A stretch of DNA of 64,000 bases from CAYVQZ01 sp964453435 (GCA_964453435.1 CAYVQZ010000014.1:1-64000); one strand, 5' to 3'. Counted from the stretch's first letter, positions 23,190 to 32,323 are shown. Notes: generated by a model from the sequence alone, not told the origin. Program-made: numbers and translations.

Positions 23190-23888
23190 TCAAAAATCAA
23201 AAAATCCGTTGCGGAAAACCGGGTTATACTCAATCTCCGTCCATTCCGCCGTCAAGCTGTCGCCATTGGGTCGCAGAATTTCTTTTCTCAGCAGAGTCAG
23301 CAAGTGCGAATCCAGCCAAGTTTTTTCGCAATAGCCGTCGCTTCCTTCCATCACGATGAGGAGCCTGGCGCCGCCGTTTACAGCTTTCACATGCGAGCAG
23401 GGAAAGTCATCCATTCGTGACTCGGTTTCCTTCAGCAGGGTCACCCAATCGGAATGAATGAAGTTGCGGCCCCACAAGTCGAACAAGCGCGTGTCGTCCG
23501 GCCTCAGAGTCACGGGGAATACCGAAAAGAGTCCCTCGCGTCTGCCGCGAATGGTTCCGTCCCCGCGAAGCAGGACGCTGTGTCCCTTGGTCTGTCCCTC
23601 GATGACATACATGCGGAGTAAGCCCGGCTTTTTGAAATAGAGATAATACTCACTATGCTCGGCCTGCTTGCCTCTGGTCAGGTCAAGCGTCAGCTTGCAT
23701 CGGTAGGAATCGAGATTCCGACACATTTCGATTGCCCGGCTGAGAATAACGCCGGGCGCCAATTGATCGGCGTACGCGCCGTCCGCAATGAGCATCGGCG
23801 CCAGAATGAGGGAAAGAACGATGGCTCCGATGCTGGGAGCGGCATGCGTGGAATGGTGACGAGAGGGAATGTGGCTCAGCAGTCTCAC
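23190..23888 (-). CDS. Secreted LolA-like/DUF1571-type protein
   Basis: A 232-residue exported protein. The N-terminal signal sequence has a hydrophobic core at about 20-38 and a cleavage-like site AYADQ. The mature part begins with a helix (SRAIEMCRNLDSYRCKLTLDL), then an antiparallel strand pattern (EYYLYFKKPGLLRMYVI...) like the half-barrels of LolA/LolB/LppX and DUF1571 proteins that carry lipids or lipoproteins. Cys pairs (Cys57/Cys64, and later CSH and YCEK) suggest periplasmic disulfides. The exact ligand is unknown. It has its own transcription unit, facing away from the cytochrome gene at 24114. Confidence 0.7.
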   Translation of the reverse strand: MRLLSHIPSRHHSTHAAPSIGAIVLSLILAPMLIADGAYADQLAPGVILSRAIEMCRNLDSYRCKLTLDLTRGKQAEHSEYYLYFKKPGLLRMYVIEGQTKGHSVLLRGDGTIRGRREGLFSVFPVTLRPDDTRLFDLWGRNFIHSDWVTLLKETESRMDDFPCSHVKAVNGGARLLIVMEGSDGYCEKTWLDSHLLTLLRKEILRPNGDSLTAEWTEIEYNPVFRNGFFDF

Positions 23889-24113
23889 GGGCTGTACGTT
23901 CTCCCAAATGACAGCTCTTAAAAAGGCGTCCGCCTGCTGATATTTTACTATGCGCTCAGGGAAGAAGCAAACTCCGAGGAACGGCTGCGGCCTATTCTCT
24001 CAATTTGTTTTCGTCATCATATCTTGCCGGTGGGCGCACTGATATGCATAGTGGAAACATACGATGTTTTCCCCCCACAGCAAACCCACAGCAAAAAGGA
24101 GGAGACACCGAAG

Positions 24114-24743
24114 ATGGGGAAATTTATTTCGGGGCTTATAGTGGGAATTGGTATATGCGGCATAGTCGGTGGGGTGATTGGGTTTTACACTCTGGGCCAG
24201 AAGGCGACAGTAGAAGCGCCGGACTGGGAATCGTATGTGATTAAGCATCTGAAAAATTTGAGGATTCCCGAGGCGGGACCGCCCGCTTCTCCATTTGAAA
24301 TCACCGACGCATATCTTCTGCAAGAAGCGGAGCACTATAATCATCATTGCGCCGTTTGTCATGACCTTGAAGGCGACGCCGATTCCGCTTTTGCCAAAGC
24401 GTTTTATCCTCCGGTATCAGACCTCACCTCTGAGCGCGTCCAGAACTACTCCGACCGTCAACTTAAGTGGATCGTCGAATATGGAATCCGCTACACAGGG
24501 ATGCCCGGGTGGGAAAACATTATCGACGAAGAGAACCAATGGAAGATCATTAACTACATGCGCGTCTTCGCCGGCCCCGCCCAGGCGGAGAAATTCGAGG
24601 AACTTTTGAAAGAACAAGGAAAATGGAAGGTCGGGTCTCCCGGCGAGCACGAGCATCATCACGGGGATAAATTGGAGGATGTCTCTTATCCATCGGACGA
24701 AGCAAAACACCACGACCACTCCGCTCATCAGCATGAGCACTGA
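24114..24743 (+). CDS. Membrane-anchored monohaem cytochrome c with His-rich tail
   Basis: A 209-residue protein. The uncleaved-looking N-terminal segment (FISGLIVGIGICGIVGGVIGFYTLG, residues 3-27, here split by its composition into one helix) anchors a periplasmic domain with a single haem site CAVCH (79-83). A likely Met ligand lies in YTGMPGW. The last ~40 residues are rich in His with Asp/Glu (HEHHHGD...HHDHSAHQHEH), typical of metal binding. GGAGGAGACACCGAAG precedes the ATG. It may pass electrons to a partner or act in metal handling; neither can be decided from neighbours, since it stands between convergent or divergent unrelated genes. Confidence 0.88.
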   Translation: MGKFISGLIVGIGICGIVGGVIGFYTLGQKATVEAPDWESYVIKHLKNLRIPEAGPPASPFEITDAYLLQEAEHYNHHCAVCHDLEGDADSAFAKAFYPPVSDLTSERVQNYSDRQLKWIVEYGIRYTGMPGWENIIDEENQWKIINYMRVFAGPAQAEKFEELLKEQGKWKVGSPGEHEHHHGDKLEDVSYPSDEAKHHDHSAHQHEH

Positions 24744-24861
24744 TGGTCACCGCCCTTTTTGCGTGCAGCGCGCCGGAAAACCTCGACCTTTTCGGAAATA
24801 TTGGCCGCTGGCGCAGAGGCAGGCCTTGTGCTCAAGGTGCGCGGCGCTGTTGACCGTATCC

Positions 24862-24890
24862 TTGACGACTGCGTGACACTCTGTTAGAAT
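24862..24890 (+). promoter_or_regulatory. Predicted sigma70-type promoter
   Basis: ttgacg and tagaat are spaced by 17 bases, ending 50 bases before the TPR membrane-protein gene at 24941. This is one of the best promoter matches in the window. Confidence 0.6.
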
Positions 24891-24940
24891 TTATCTGCCC
24901 GTGATAACGAAACCAGTCAAATCCTTCCGTTGTCGATCGA

Positions 24941-26749
24941 ATGGACACGCCTAGTCCGGCTCGAGTGCTGATTCTGCTGACGCTCGCAGTGTTGCTCGTC
25001 TACGCTAATTCGCTCAATGTAGACTTTGTTTACGATGACTATGCTTTCGTGTGGAATAACCGGGAAATCCGAACGTTCACACCCTTTTCGAAATTTTTTC
25101 TCTCACCCGAGGCATTCTCGAACCCTGTCAGTTACCATGTATATCGGCCGCTCGCTACGCTGACATTCGCAATCAATTACGCTCTTCATGGATTGCACCC
25201 AGCGGGTTACCACGCGGCGAACCTTTTCTTTCACACGCTCAATGCGTTCCTGGTGCTCGTTTTGCTGCGCCGCATCGGATTCAGCGAAAACCCTGCGTTT
25301 GCAGGAGCGCTCGTTTTTGCCATTCATCCGGTCCATATCGAAGCGGTGACTTGGATTTCCGGACGCGGGAACGTTCTTTTCCTCTTTTTCTTTCTTCTGT
25401 CGTACCTCTTCTACGTGAAAGCAGGTTCGCTCTCGAATGGGCGCAAGATTGTTTTCCTTTTTACTGCCGCCATCGCATACGGCTTGTCCCTTCTCGCCAA
25501 GGAGATGGCTTTTCCGCTTCCGGTCCTTCTGTTCGGACACGACCTGTATTTCCGTCGGGAATGGAGCAGGAAAGAACGAGTTTCGAGATTAGTCTATTAT
25601 TTACCGTTCGCCATCATCGCACTGGGATATTTTGTTTTGAGGTCGTCGGTCCTGGGGCGAATTGGACAGGTCACATATCACGGAGGAAGCATTTATGGAA
25701 CCTTTTTGCTAATGCTAAAAGCCTTTGCCACTTATGTGCGGTTGCTTTTTGTTCCGGTGGAATTATCCCTGTCACGTCATTTTCAACCCCCCCGTTCCAT
25801 ACTGGAACCGGAAATTGTGGCGAGTTTTTGTTTTGTTCTGTTCGCAGGCATCCTATGCTTCTTCACATTCCGGCGGCATCGAAGGCTATCATTCAGCATA
25901 TACTGGTTCGCAATCACCCTCCTTCCGGTTTCGAACATAATTCCGGTCAATGCAATCGTGGCGGACCGGTTCCTCTACGGTCCGTCCATCGCATTTTGCA
26001 TACTGATGGCTTGCTGGATTTCGACTTTATGGCGGAAACCTGACTTAAAGAGGGCGCTGATTGCCGGCCAAGTCGGAGTCTTTTTTGTTTTTGGCGTTCT
26101 CTCGGTGGGGCGAAACAACGACTGGCGGAACACATTTGTTCTGTGGTCAAAGACCGCAGAAAACTCTCCCACAAGTTTTGTCGCGTTCAACAATCTCGGT
26201 TTGGAATATATGAAGAGGGGACAATTCGCGGAGGCCGAGAAGGCCTTGAAGAACGCCTTGGAAATCAAAGCCGACCTGCCCGAAACGCATATTAATCTTG
26301 CCCGAATTCATGTGCAGATGAACCGGTTCGACATGGCGCGACACCACTATGAGGCTGCGCTGAGCCATGGGGAAACGGCGCCGGACGTGCATTACGAACT
26401 GGGCGCGCTGCGTGAACAGATGGGAAACGCCAGTGATGCCTTGTATCATTACCAGAAGGCGGTGGAACAACGGCCCGATATGGTCGAAGCCCATCGACGG
26501 CTGGCCGCTCTATACGAGACTCGCGACACAGACCAGGCAATAAACCATTTGAAAATGGTTTTGTCCTTGAAACCGGATGATGCGGATGCTCATTACCGAT
26601 TGGGAATGCTTTACTACCGCGTGGGAAATTTCCAGGAGGCGAGAGACGCTTTGCTGAAAACCCTTTCGTTGAATCCCGGAAAAACTCACGCGCGGAACCT
26701 GCTGGAAAAGGTCGAGGATCGCTCAAACAGCGGCAAAATTTCTGATTGA
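24941..26749 (+). CDS. TMTC-like multi-spanning membrane protein with TPR tail
   Basis: A 602-residue protein. About ten hydrophobic segments fill residues 8-400. An early acidic pair lies in NVDFVYDDYAFVWNN (after the first helix) and the block HPVHIEAVTWISGRGN follows near 125-140; both are the hallmark of the DUF1736/TMTC O-mannosyltransferase group. From about 415 to 590 come four to five TPR units (AFNNLGLEYMKRGQFAEAEKALKNAL...; DVHYELGALREQMGNASDALYHYQKAVE...; DAHYRLGMLYYRVGNFQEARDALLKTL). A lipid-linked-sugar-dependent glycosyltransferase acting on exported substrates is likely. The polyprenyl-phosphate-mannose synthase at 40733 could supply a donor. Confidence 0.8.
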   Translation: MDTPSPARVLILLTLAVLLVYANSLNVDFVYDDYAFVWNNREIRTFTPFSKFFLSPEAFSNPVSYHVYRPLATLTFAINYALHGLHPAGYHAANLFFHTLNAFLVLVLLRRIGFSENPAFAGALVFAIHPVHIEAVTWISGRGNVLFLFFFLLSYLFYVKAGSLSNGRKIVFLFTAAIAYGLSLLAKEMAFPLPVLLFGHDLYFRREWSRKERVSRLVYYLPFAIIALGYFVLRSSVLGRIGQVTYHGGSIYGTFLLMLKAFATYVRLLFVPVELSLSRHFQPPRSILEPEIVASFCFVLFAGILCFFTFRRHRRLSFSIYWFAITLLPVSNIIPVNAIVADRFLYGPSIAFCILMACWISTLWRKPDLKRALIAGQVGVFFVFGVLSVGRNNDWRNTFVLWSKTAENSPTSFVAFNNLGLEYMKRGQFAEAEKALKNALEIKADLPETHINLARIHVQMNRFDMARHHYEAALSHGETAPDVHYELGALREQMGNASDALYHYQKAVEQRPDMVEAHRRLAALYETRDTDQAINHLKMVLSLKPDDADAHYRLGMLYYRVGNFQEARDALLKTLSLNPGKTHARNLLEKVEDRSNSGKISD

Positions 26750-26775
26750 CACCACTCTTAAATTTGTGTTAGTAT
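26746..26775 (+). promoter_or_regulatory. Predicted promoter of the lysA-disA-pyr operon
   Basis: A perfect ttgaca (26746-26751) overlaps the stop codon of the preceding gene. It is followed 18 bases later by tagtat (26770-26775) within an AT-rich run. Expression would begin about 95 bases before lysA and produce the leader described separately. Confidence 0.55.
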
Positions 26776-26784
26776 AAATGGCCG

Positions 26785-26844
26785 AACGAGTTAGAGCAGA
26801 AAAGGGAGGAGCGCCCGGCTGGAGCTTTGACCTCGTAACTCGTT
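26785..26844 (+). promoter_or_regulatory. Inverted repeat in the lysA leader
   Basis: aacgagtta (26785-26793) and taactcgtt (26836-26844) are perfectly complementary over nine bases, enclosing 42 bases that include a G/A-rich stretch. It lies in the transcribed leader between the predicted promoter and lysA. It does not show the lysine riboswitch core. It may be a structured leader or protein site; no T-run makes it a terminator. Confidence 0.35.
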
Positions 26845-26875
26845 AACCACCTGATACTTAAGCAAAGCGCTCTCT

Positions 26876-28123
26876 ATGAATCTATTCGAGTACAAAGACG
26901 GCGTGTTGCATTGTGAGGATGTCCCGGTTCCGCAGATTGCGGAAAAATCGGACACTCCCTTCTATCTATACAGCAAGAACACGTTGTTGCGTCATTATTA
27001 CAGGCTCGAGCAAGCACTCGCCGAAATCGACCACATCATATGTTACGCAATGAAGGCGAACCCATCTCTCGCCCTGTGTAAAATTCTCGCGGACGCCGGC
27101 GCCGGAGCGGACGTCGTGTCAGGCGGTGAACTGATGCGCGCCACTCGAGCAGGCATCCCGAGCGACAAAATAGTGTTCAATGGAAACGGTAAAACCGCAG
27201 AGGAACTTCGGCTCGCGCTCGAGCATGATGTTCTGATGGTGAATGTCGACTCCGAGAGCGAACTCAGGCTGCTTAATCGAATCGCTGGCGAAATGGGGCG
27301 CACGGCCCGTGTCGCTTTGAGAGTGAATCCGGACATCGATCCCCGCACACACCCCTACATCTCAACGGGGCTGAAAGAGAACAAGTTCGGGATTGCAATC
27401 GAGCAGGCGATGGAGTATTACAAGCAGGCCGCGTCGATGTCAAATATCGAGGTGATCGGAATTCACAAGCACATCGGCTCCCAGATCGTGGACCTTTCTC
27501 CGTTTGTGGACAGCTTGGAACGGATCACTTCTCTTGTGGTCGAATTGAACAGGATGGGGCTCGACTTGCGTTACATCGATATGGGTGGAGGAATCGGGAT
27601 TACTTACAACGACGAGTCACCGCCTTCCTTTGAAGCGTATGTCGGTGGCATTCGGCCGTTTATCGAGGAGTCGGGCTGCACCCTCATTGTGGAACCGGGC
27701 CGTGTTCTTGTCGGGAATGCCGGTATCTTGGTGACCCGCGTGCTGCACATCAAGAACTCCGGCGTCAAGACCTTTGTTGTCGTGGACGCCGCTATGAATG
27801 ATTTGCTGCGACCGAGCTTCTATGGAGGATATCATCGAATTGTCCCGGTCATGGCGCCCGATGAGAATTCGGCAACCATGGTGGCTGACGTAGTGGGCGG
27901 GATATGCGAATCAAGTGACTTCTTCGCACGAGAAAGGGAGCTTCCCGAACTTAGAGCGGGTGACTTGATAGCGGTCATGAGCGCAGGAGCGTACGGGTCT
28001 GCGATGTCGTCCAATTATAATTCGAGGCCTCTCATTGCCGAACTTCTGGTTGACGGAGCCGGGACAAAAGTGATCCGCCGGCGTCAAACCTTTGAGGAAA
28101 TGGTCACATTAGAATCGTTCTAG
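26876..28123 (+). CDS. lysA: Diaminopimelate decarboxylase
   Basis: A 415-residue PLP enzyme of fold type III. The Schiff-base lysine is Lys60 in CYAMKANPS. HIGSQI, the glycine loop GGGIGI and the EPGR phosphate-binding motif follow in order. The active-site block from the other subunit is GGICESSDFFARERELPEL, where many homologues have CESGD; Ser for Gly is a mild change. It catalyses the last step of lysine synthesis, meso-DAP to lysine. It heads an operon with disA and the pyrimidine genes, 40 bases upstream of disA. Start ATG at 26876 has no strong ribosome site (AAGCAAAGCGCTCTCT). Confidence 0.95.
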   Translation: MNLFEYKDGVLHCEDVPVPQIAEKSDTPFYLYSKNTLLRHYYRLEQALAEIDHIICYAMKANPSLALCKILADAGAGADVVSGGELMRATRAGIPSDKIVFNGNGKTAEELRLALEHDVLMVNVDSESELRLLNRIAGEMGRTARVALRVNPDIDPRTHPYISTGLKENKFGIAIEQAMEYYKQAASMSNIEVIGIHKHIGSQIVDLSPFVDSLERITSLVVELNRMGLDLRYIDMGGGIGITYNDESPPSFEAYVGGIRPFIEESGCTLIVEPGRVLVGNAGILVTRVLHIKNSGVKTFVVVDAAMNDLLRPSFYGGYHRIVPVMAPDENSATMVADVVGGICESSDFFARERELPELRAGDLIAVMSAGAYGSAMSSNYNSRPLIAELLVDGAGTKVIRRRQTFEEMVTLESF

Positions 28124-28163
28124 TGGGTATCCGGCGCCACGGTCAAAGGCAAAGGGACCGCAT

Positions 28164-29249
28164 ATGACTCCTTCTGACAAATCACGCCTTTATGAGGACA
28201 AGAAGTTTCTTGAGGCGATTCGAAAGCTTGCCCCGGGCACTGCTCTGCGAGAGGGTTTGTCATATATCATCCAAGGAGGCACCGGCGGGCTCATCGTCGT
28301 AAGCAGCAGCTCGAAGTCGCGGTCTCTCGCCGAGGGAGGAGTGAAAATCAATACCCCTTTTCAACCGACATTGCTGTACGAATTGGCCAAGATGGACGGC
28401 GCCATTTTCGTGGATAAGGACGTAACGCGCATAGTTTCCGCGAACACGTTCCTGGCGCCGGATGAAACCATTCCTTCGGAAGAGACCGGAACCCGGCACA
28501 GGGCGGCTCAGCGCTTCGCCGAGCAGACGGGTGAGATCGTGGTCGCCATTTCGCAAAGACGCTCTAGCGTCACCTTGTATGTCGGCGAGATCAAACACGT
28601 GATGGACACTATAGCGACGCTATTGAACAAGGCGGGTCAGGCTCTCCAAACCCTCGAGAAATACAAGGCGACCCTTGATCGCCTGCTGGTCGAGTTGAGC
28701 GTCAGGGAATTGGAGGATCTGGTTACCATTTTCGACGTGGCACGAACTGTTCAGCATACCGAAATGGTGCTCAGAATAGTTAAGGAGATCGAATATTATA
28801 TCGTCGAGCTCGGGAGCGAAGGACGACTGTTGGAAATGCAGTTGCGAGAGTTGGAGGACAGCATCAACGAGGGAATAATGGTCATTCGCGACTATTATCG
28901 AGATAAAGAGATTCGAAGTGAAAAGGAAGTGCTGAGTCGGTTGAGCAAGTTCTCTCCGATGGAGATTCTGAATCTTGGCAACATTTCCAATGCACTGGGT
29001 TTCGGACTCAACATCAGCGCGGTCGACGACTATCTGGTTCCCAGGGGATACCGAATTTTAACAAAAACTCACCGGCTGCCGCGGCCCGTTATCGAGAATC
29101 TGGTAAACACCTTCAACAACCTGCGGGCCATAATACAAGCTCCCCGCGAAAAACTTATCGCGGTCGAGGGCATGGGCGGTGTCAGAGCCGAAAAACTGAA
29201 AGAGGGGCTGAAACTCCTTCGCAACCAACTCATCTTCGATCTTCACTGA
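28164..29249 (+). CDS. disA: DNA integrity scanning diadenylate cyclase DisA
   Basis: A 361-residue protein with the whole DisA architecture. The N-terminal DAC domain carries the catalytic DGA (KMDGAIFVDKD) and RHR (TGTRHRAAQRF) motifs. A linker of long helices follows (about 150-280), then a C-terminal helix-hairpin-helix DNA-binding domain (AVEGMGGVRAEKLKEGLKLLR). DisA makes c-di-AMP from two ATP and senses branched DNA. It is best known from Firmicutes and Actinobacteria, so its presence in a genome with OmpA-type envelope proteins is notable. It is co-transcribed with lysA and pyrK, linking cell-wall precursor use and a cell-wall-related second messenger only by position. Confidence 0.95.
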   Translation: MTPSDKSRLYEDKKFLEAIRKLAPGTALREGLSYIIQGGTGGLIVVSSSSKSRSLAEGGVKINTPFQPTLLYELAKMDGAIFVDKDVTRIVSANTFLAPDETIPSEETGTRHRAAQRFAEQTGEIVVAISQRRSSVTLYVGEIKHVMDTIATLLNKAGQALQTLEKYKATLDRLLVELSVRELEDLVTIFDVARTVQHTEMVLRIVKEIEYYIVELGSEGRLLEMQLRELEDSINEGIMVIRDYYRDKEIRSEKEVLSRLSKFSPMEILNLGNISNALGFGLNISAVDDYLVPRGYRILTKTHRLPRPVIENLVNTFNNLRAIIQAPREKLIAVEGMGGVRAEKLKEGLKLLRNQLIFDLH

Positions 29250-29269
29250 ACGAAGGCGGTTACATTGAA

Positions 29270-30673
29270 GTGACCAGAGCCACTCTCAACCCTTCATGCG
29301 AACAAATCCGTTCTGCACTCATCGATATTCTTTCCGAGTTTGCATGCGAGGTCGGATTGGAGACTTCTGCGAACTCGTCTCGAACGAGCCAGGGAAGAAC
29401 GCGCGGCAGGTCGCGCTCCCAGACGCCGGTGGCCGACCTCACTTGGCGCGATGGACCGAACTTCTGTTGGAAATTTTATGTGATGCCGAAGAGGCGGGTG
29501 GTCCAACGACTGCGAGGCGAGTTGCTCGATTATGCGCGCGATGGGATCGTATGTGTCGATTCCTCCGGCAATGTCGGCATTGTTGAGCCCCAGCGGCTGC
29601 TCAGGTTCCTCATTGAGAACGCGATTCTCGGCGACAAGGCTGCCTCATTGTCGAAGAACCTGCCCACCCCGTCGCTCCCGTTTCCGGAGTATCACATCAC
29701 AGGCGTCTTAAAAAAGAACAGCCAGTTTCTCAAAGACCATTTTTCCATGCGCATCGGAACGGGCCTCACCCACAAACCGGCGCCGGGACAATTCCTGCAA
29801 GTCATGTGCGATTCGGCGCCACATCGAACGACCGGGCGATATCGGTCGAGCACTTACACCGACCGGCACCGACCTGTCTTGCGCGGAATCGAATTGCGCG
29901 AGAAAAAACCGTTCCTTCGAAGACCGTTCAGCATAGCCTCCTACGGCCCGCCATCGCAAAAACATACACTCGCAGATGCTCGTCGGCTGGGCGCGCAGTG
30001 GATTCGTCTTGTTCAGTGGACGGAATCGGAGTTCGAAATAATTTTCAGAAAGTTGCCTGAGGGTCCCGGAACAACAGCTCTGGCCGACTACGCAGCCGGA
30101 GACACCATCGACGTTATAGGCCCGCTTGGCCGCGGTTTTACGCTAACTCCGCCGCCCGAAACAGCGCTGCTCGTCGGCGGGGGAATCGGGGCGCCGCCTC
30201 TCCTGTTTCTCGCCGAGGAACTCATTCGCGATGGTGTGACGGTGAAGGTATTCCTCGGGGCCGCCAGCAAATCCCGGCTTCCCTTCCCGGCCCGCGGCGC
30301 CCACAAGGACCGGATTGCCAGATTCGAGCGATTAGGCGTGAGCCCGGTGGTGTGCACGGATGATGGTAGTTCGGGACGGCGTGGCCTGGTAACCGAGGCG
30401 CTTGTCGAGCATATTGAACGAGAAGGCGTCGACCCGAAATTGACAAAGGTCTTCGCATGTGGTCCGAGGCCGATGCTGGCTGCTCTGAACGGGATCGCAA
30501 ACCGGTTCGGCCTGGTATGCGAAGCATTGCTCGAAGAAATGATGGCCTGCGGTTTCGGCGCCTGCATTTCCTGCGTTTGTGCGGTCAAGGAGGCGGGACA
30601 AAGAGCGCGGTTCACCCGTATTTGCACCGAGGGACCCGCGTTCGATGTGCGAACGGTGATGTGGAATGCCTGA
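29270..30673 (+). CDS. pyrK: Dihydroorotate dehydrogenase electron-transfer subunit with N-terminal extension
   Basis: A 467-residue protein, much longer than the ~260 of typical PyrK. Residues ~139-467 are PyrK: FAD-binding RRPFSIASYG, the NAD site VGGGIGAPPLLFLAEEL, FACGPRPMLAAL and the [2Fe-2S] ligands ACGFGACISCVC...RICTEGPAFD. A ~35-residue Arg-rich insertion precedes the FAD motif. Residues 1-~135 (with WKFYVMPKRRVVQRLRGE... and GIVCVDSSGNVGIVEPQ...) match nothing I recognise. The frame is unbroken from a GTG at 29270, 20 bases after disA, so the extension occupies the whole space. Its role is unknown. It passes electrons from PyrD to NAD. The 3' end overlaps pyrD by eight bases. Confidence 0.9.
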   Translation: MTRATLNPSCEQIRSALIDILSEFACEVGLETSANSSRTSQGRTRGRSRSQTPVADLTWRDGPNFCWKFYVMPKRRVVQRLRGELLDYARDGIVCVDSSGNVGIVEPQRLLRFLIENAILGDKAASLSKNLPTPSLPFPEYHITGVLKKNSQFLKDHFSMRIGTGLTHKPAPGQFLQVMCDSAPHRTTGRYRSSTYTDRHRPVLRGIELREKKPFLRRPFSIASYGPPSQKHTLADARRLGAQWIRLVQWTESEFEIIFRKLPEGPGTTALADYAAGDTIDVIGPLGRGFTLTPPPETALLVGGGIGAPPLLFLAEELIRDGVTVKVFLGAASKSRLPFPARGAHKDRIARFERLGVSPVVCTDDGSSGRRGLVTEALVEHIEREGVDPKLTKVFACGPRPMLAALNGIANRFGLVCEALLEEMMACGFGACISCVCAVKEAGQRARFTRICTEGPAFDVRTVMWNA

Positions 30674-31628
30674 GCTACCCAGTATGAGAGTGAATGTCGG
30701 CGGAATCGACATGAAGAATCCCGTCATGACGGCATCGGGCACATTTGGATACGGGCTCGAATTTTCCCGGTTCATCGATTTGTCCAGGCTCGGCGCATTT
30801 GTGACCAAAGGCGTGTCAAAACGGCCATGGGCCGGTAACCGTCCCGCTCGAATCGTTGAGACACGGGCAGGCATGCTCAACTCGATAGGGCTTCAAAACG
30901 TCGGCGTTGACGCCCTCATCAGAGATAAGCTTCCCAAAATTCGGACTCTCGGCACTCCGGTCATCGTCAATATAGTAGGCAAAGAGATCGATGACTATGT
31001 TACGGTTGCGAAGAAGCTGAACGAACAGGAGACAGTAGCCGGAATCGAACTGAATATTTCTTGTCCGAACATCAAGCAAGGTGGCATCTCTTTCGGTCAG
31101 AATCCAAGCATGTCTGCGGAGATCACGCAGGCGGTGAAGTATGCGGCGCCCCGGAAACCGCTTATCGTGAAACTGACCCCGAACGTGACGGACGTAGCAG
31201 CGATTGGGCTGGCGGTGGAGCGGGGCGGAGCCGATGCGATTTCGCTCATAAACACGATCACCGGAATGGCCATTGATATAGAGACCCGTCGGCCGGCGCT
31301 TGCAAACGTGACGGGGGGTCTCTCCGGGCCGGCAATTAAACCTGTCGCTCTCAGAATGGTGTGGCAGGTGGCCCGCGCCGTGAAGATACCCGTTATCGGG
31401 ATCGGAGGCATTTCCTGCTGGCAGGATGCGGTAGAATTTCTGGTTGCCGGCGCGACGGCGGTCGCCATCGGCACCGCCAATTTCATCAATCCGAAAACAT
31501 CCATTGAAATAATCGACGGAATCGAACGGTATCTCGTGAGGCGTGGATTGCGGGATATATACCAACTGATAGGAAGTCTTGAGACGGATGAACCTGGCCC
31601 CCAGAGAACGCCTGATTGTTGCTCTTGA
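30666..31628 (+). CDS. pyrD: Dihydroorotate dehydrogenase catalytic subunit (class 1B)
   Basis: A 320-residue FMN-binding TIM barrel. It shows NPVMTASGTFGYG, NSIGLQNVG, NISCPNIKQGG (active-site segment), KLTPNVTD, LINTITGMAID and GIGGISCWQDAVEFLVAGATAVAIGTANF (FMN phosphate site). Next to PyrK this is the NAD-dependent heterotetramer type. It oxidises dihydroorotate to orotate in the cytosol. ATG at 30666 lies inside the end of pyrK and its own end overlaps pyrF by about 41 bases, so translation is coupled along the row. The C-terminal ~15 residues (DEPGPQRTPDCCS) are unlike the family and result from that overlap. Confidence 0.95.
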   Translation: MPELPSMRVNVGGIDMKNPVMTASGTFGYGLEFSRFIDLSRLGAFVTKGVSKRPWAGNRPARIVETRAGMLNSIGLQNVGVDALIRDKLPKIRTLGTPVIVNIVGKEIDDYVTVAKKLNEQETVAGIELNISCPNIKQGGISFGQNPSMSAEITQAVKYAAPRKPLIVKLTPNVTDVAAIGLAVERGGADAISLINTITGMAIDIETRRPALANVTGGLSGPAIKPVALRMVWQVARAVKIPVIGIGGISCWQDAVEFLVAGATAVAIGTANFINPKTSIEIIDGIERYLVRRGLRDIYQLIGSLETDEPGPQRTPDCCS

Positions 31629-32313
31629 CTTTCCTTCGGTCGACGAAGCGTTACACTTGGTCGAGAGATTGGGGGAGAGTGTCCTCTTCTACAAAGTCGG
31701 CCTTGAACTTTTTTCCGGGGGAGGACTCGAAGTTGTAAAAAGACTGAAGGAGATGGGAAAATCCGTTTTTCTGGACCTAAAGTTTCACGATATTCCGAAC
31801 ACGGTTGCGCGGGCCGCCGCCACCGCCGTAAAGTCAGGGGCGGACATGTTGAACGTCCATGCGCTGGGCGGAATGGAAATGATGCGGTCCGCCGGCGACG
31901 CCGCTTCAAAAACAGCGGAAAAACTCGGTCTCAAGAGGCCTCTCGTGCTGGCCGTGACAATACTCACCAGTCTGGACCGCAGAGCATTGGAGGAGGAAAT
32001 CGGATTATCGGTCGGAGACGGCATCGCAACACTGGTGGCCTCGAAAGCGCGTCAAGCAAAAGAGGCGGGACTCGATGGCGTGGTCGCCTCAGCACAGGAA
32101 ATACCCGCCATTCGCGAGTCATGCGGACCTGACGTGCACATCGTCACCCCCGGAGTGAGGCCGATGTGGGCGTCTGCAGACGACCAAAAACGAATAGCGA
32201 CTCCCCGCGAGGCGCTGAACCTCGGCGCAGATCGAATTGTTGTGGGAAGACCTGTCACACGAGCGAACGACCCGACCGATGCGGTCAGAAAAATATTAGA
32301 CGAATTAACTTGA
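31588..32313 (+). CDS. pyrF: Orotidine 5'-phosphate decarboxylase
   Basis: A 241-residue OMP decarboxylase of the short bacterial type. It has IVALDFPS at the N-terminus, the catalytic FLDLKFHDIPNTV (Asp-Lys-Asp), NVHALGG, VTPGVRP and the phosphate site GADRIVVGRPVTRANDP. It forms UMP from OMP. The ATG at 31588 lies within the end of pyrD; a TTG nine bases upstream is an alternative. pyrE follows after 10 bases. Length and motifs are normal. Confidence 0.95.
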   Translation: MNLAPRERLIVALDFPSVDEALHLVERLGESVLFYKVGLELFSGGGLEVVKRLKEMGKSVFLDLKFHDIPNTVARAAATAVKSGADMLNVHALGGMEMMRSAGDAASKTAEKLGLKRPLVLAVTILTSLDRRALEEEIGLSVGDGIATLVASKARQAKEAGLDGVVASAQEIPAIRESCGPDVHIVTPGVRPMWASADDQKRIATPREALNLGADRIVVGRPVTRANDPTDAVRKILDELT

Positions 32314-32323
32314 GGAAATCCAG

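Noticed and set aside
26746..26875. Lysine riboswitch in front of lysA
   Set aside because: The leader is too short and lacks the L-box core; only a nine-base inverted repeat is seen.
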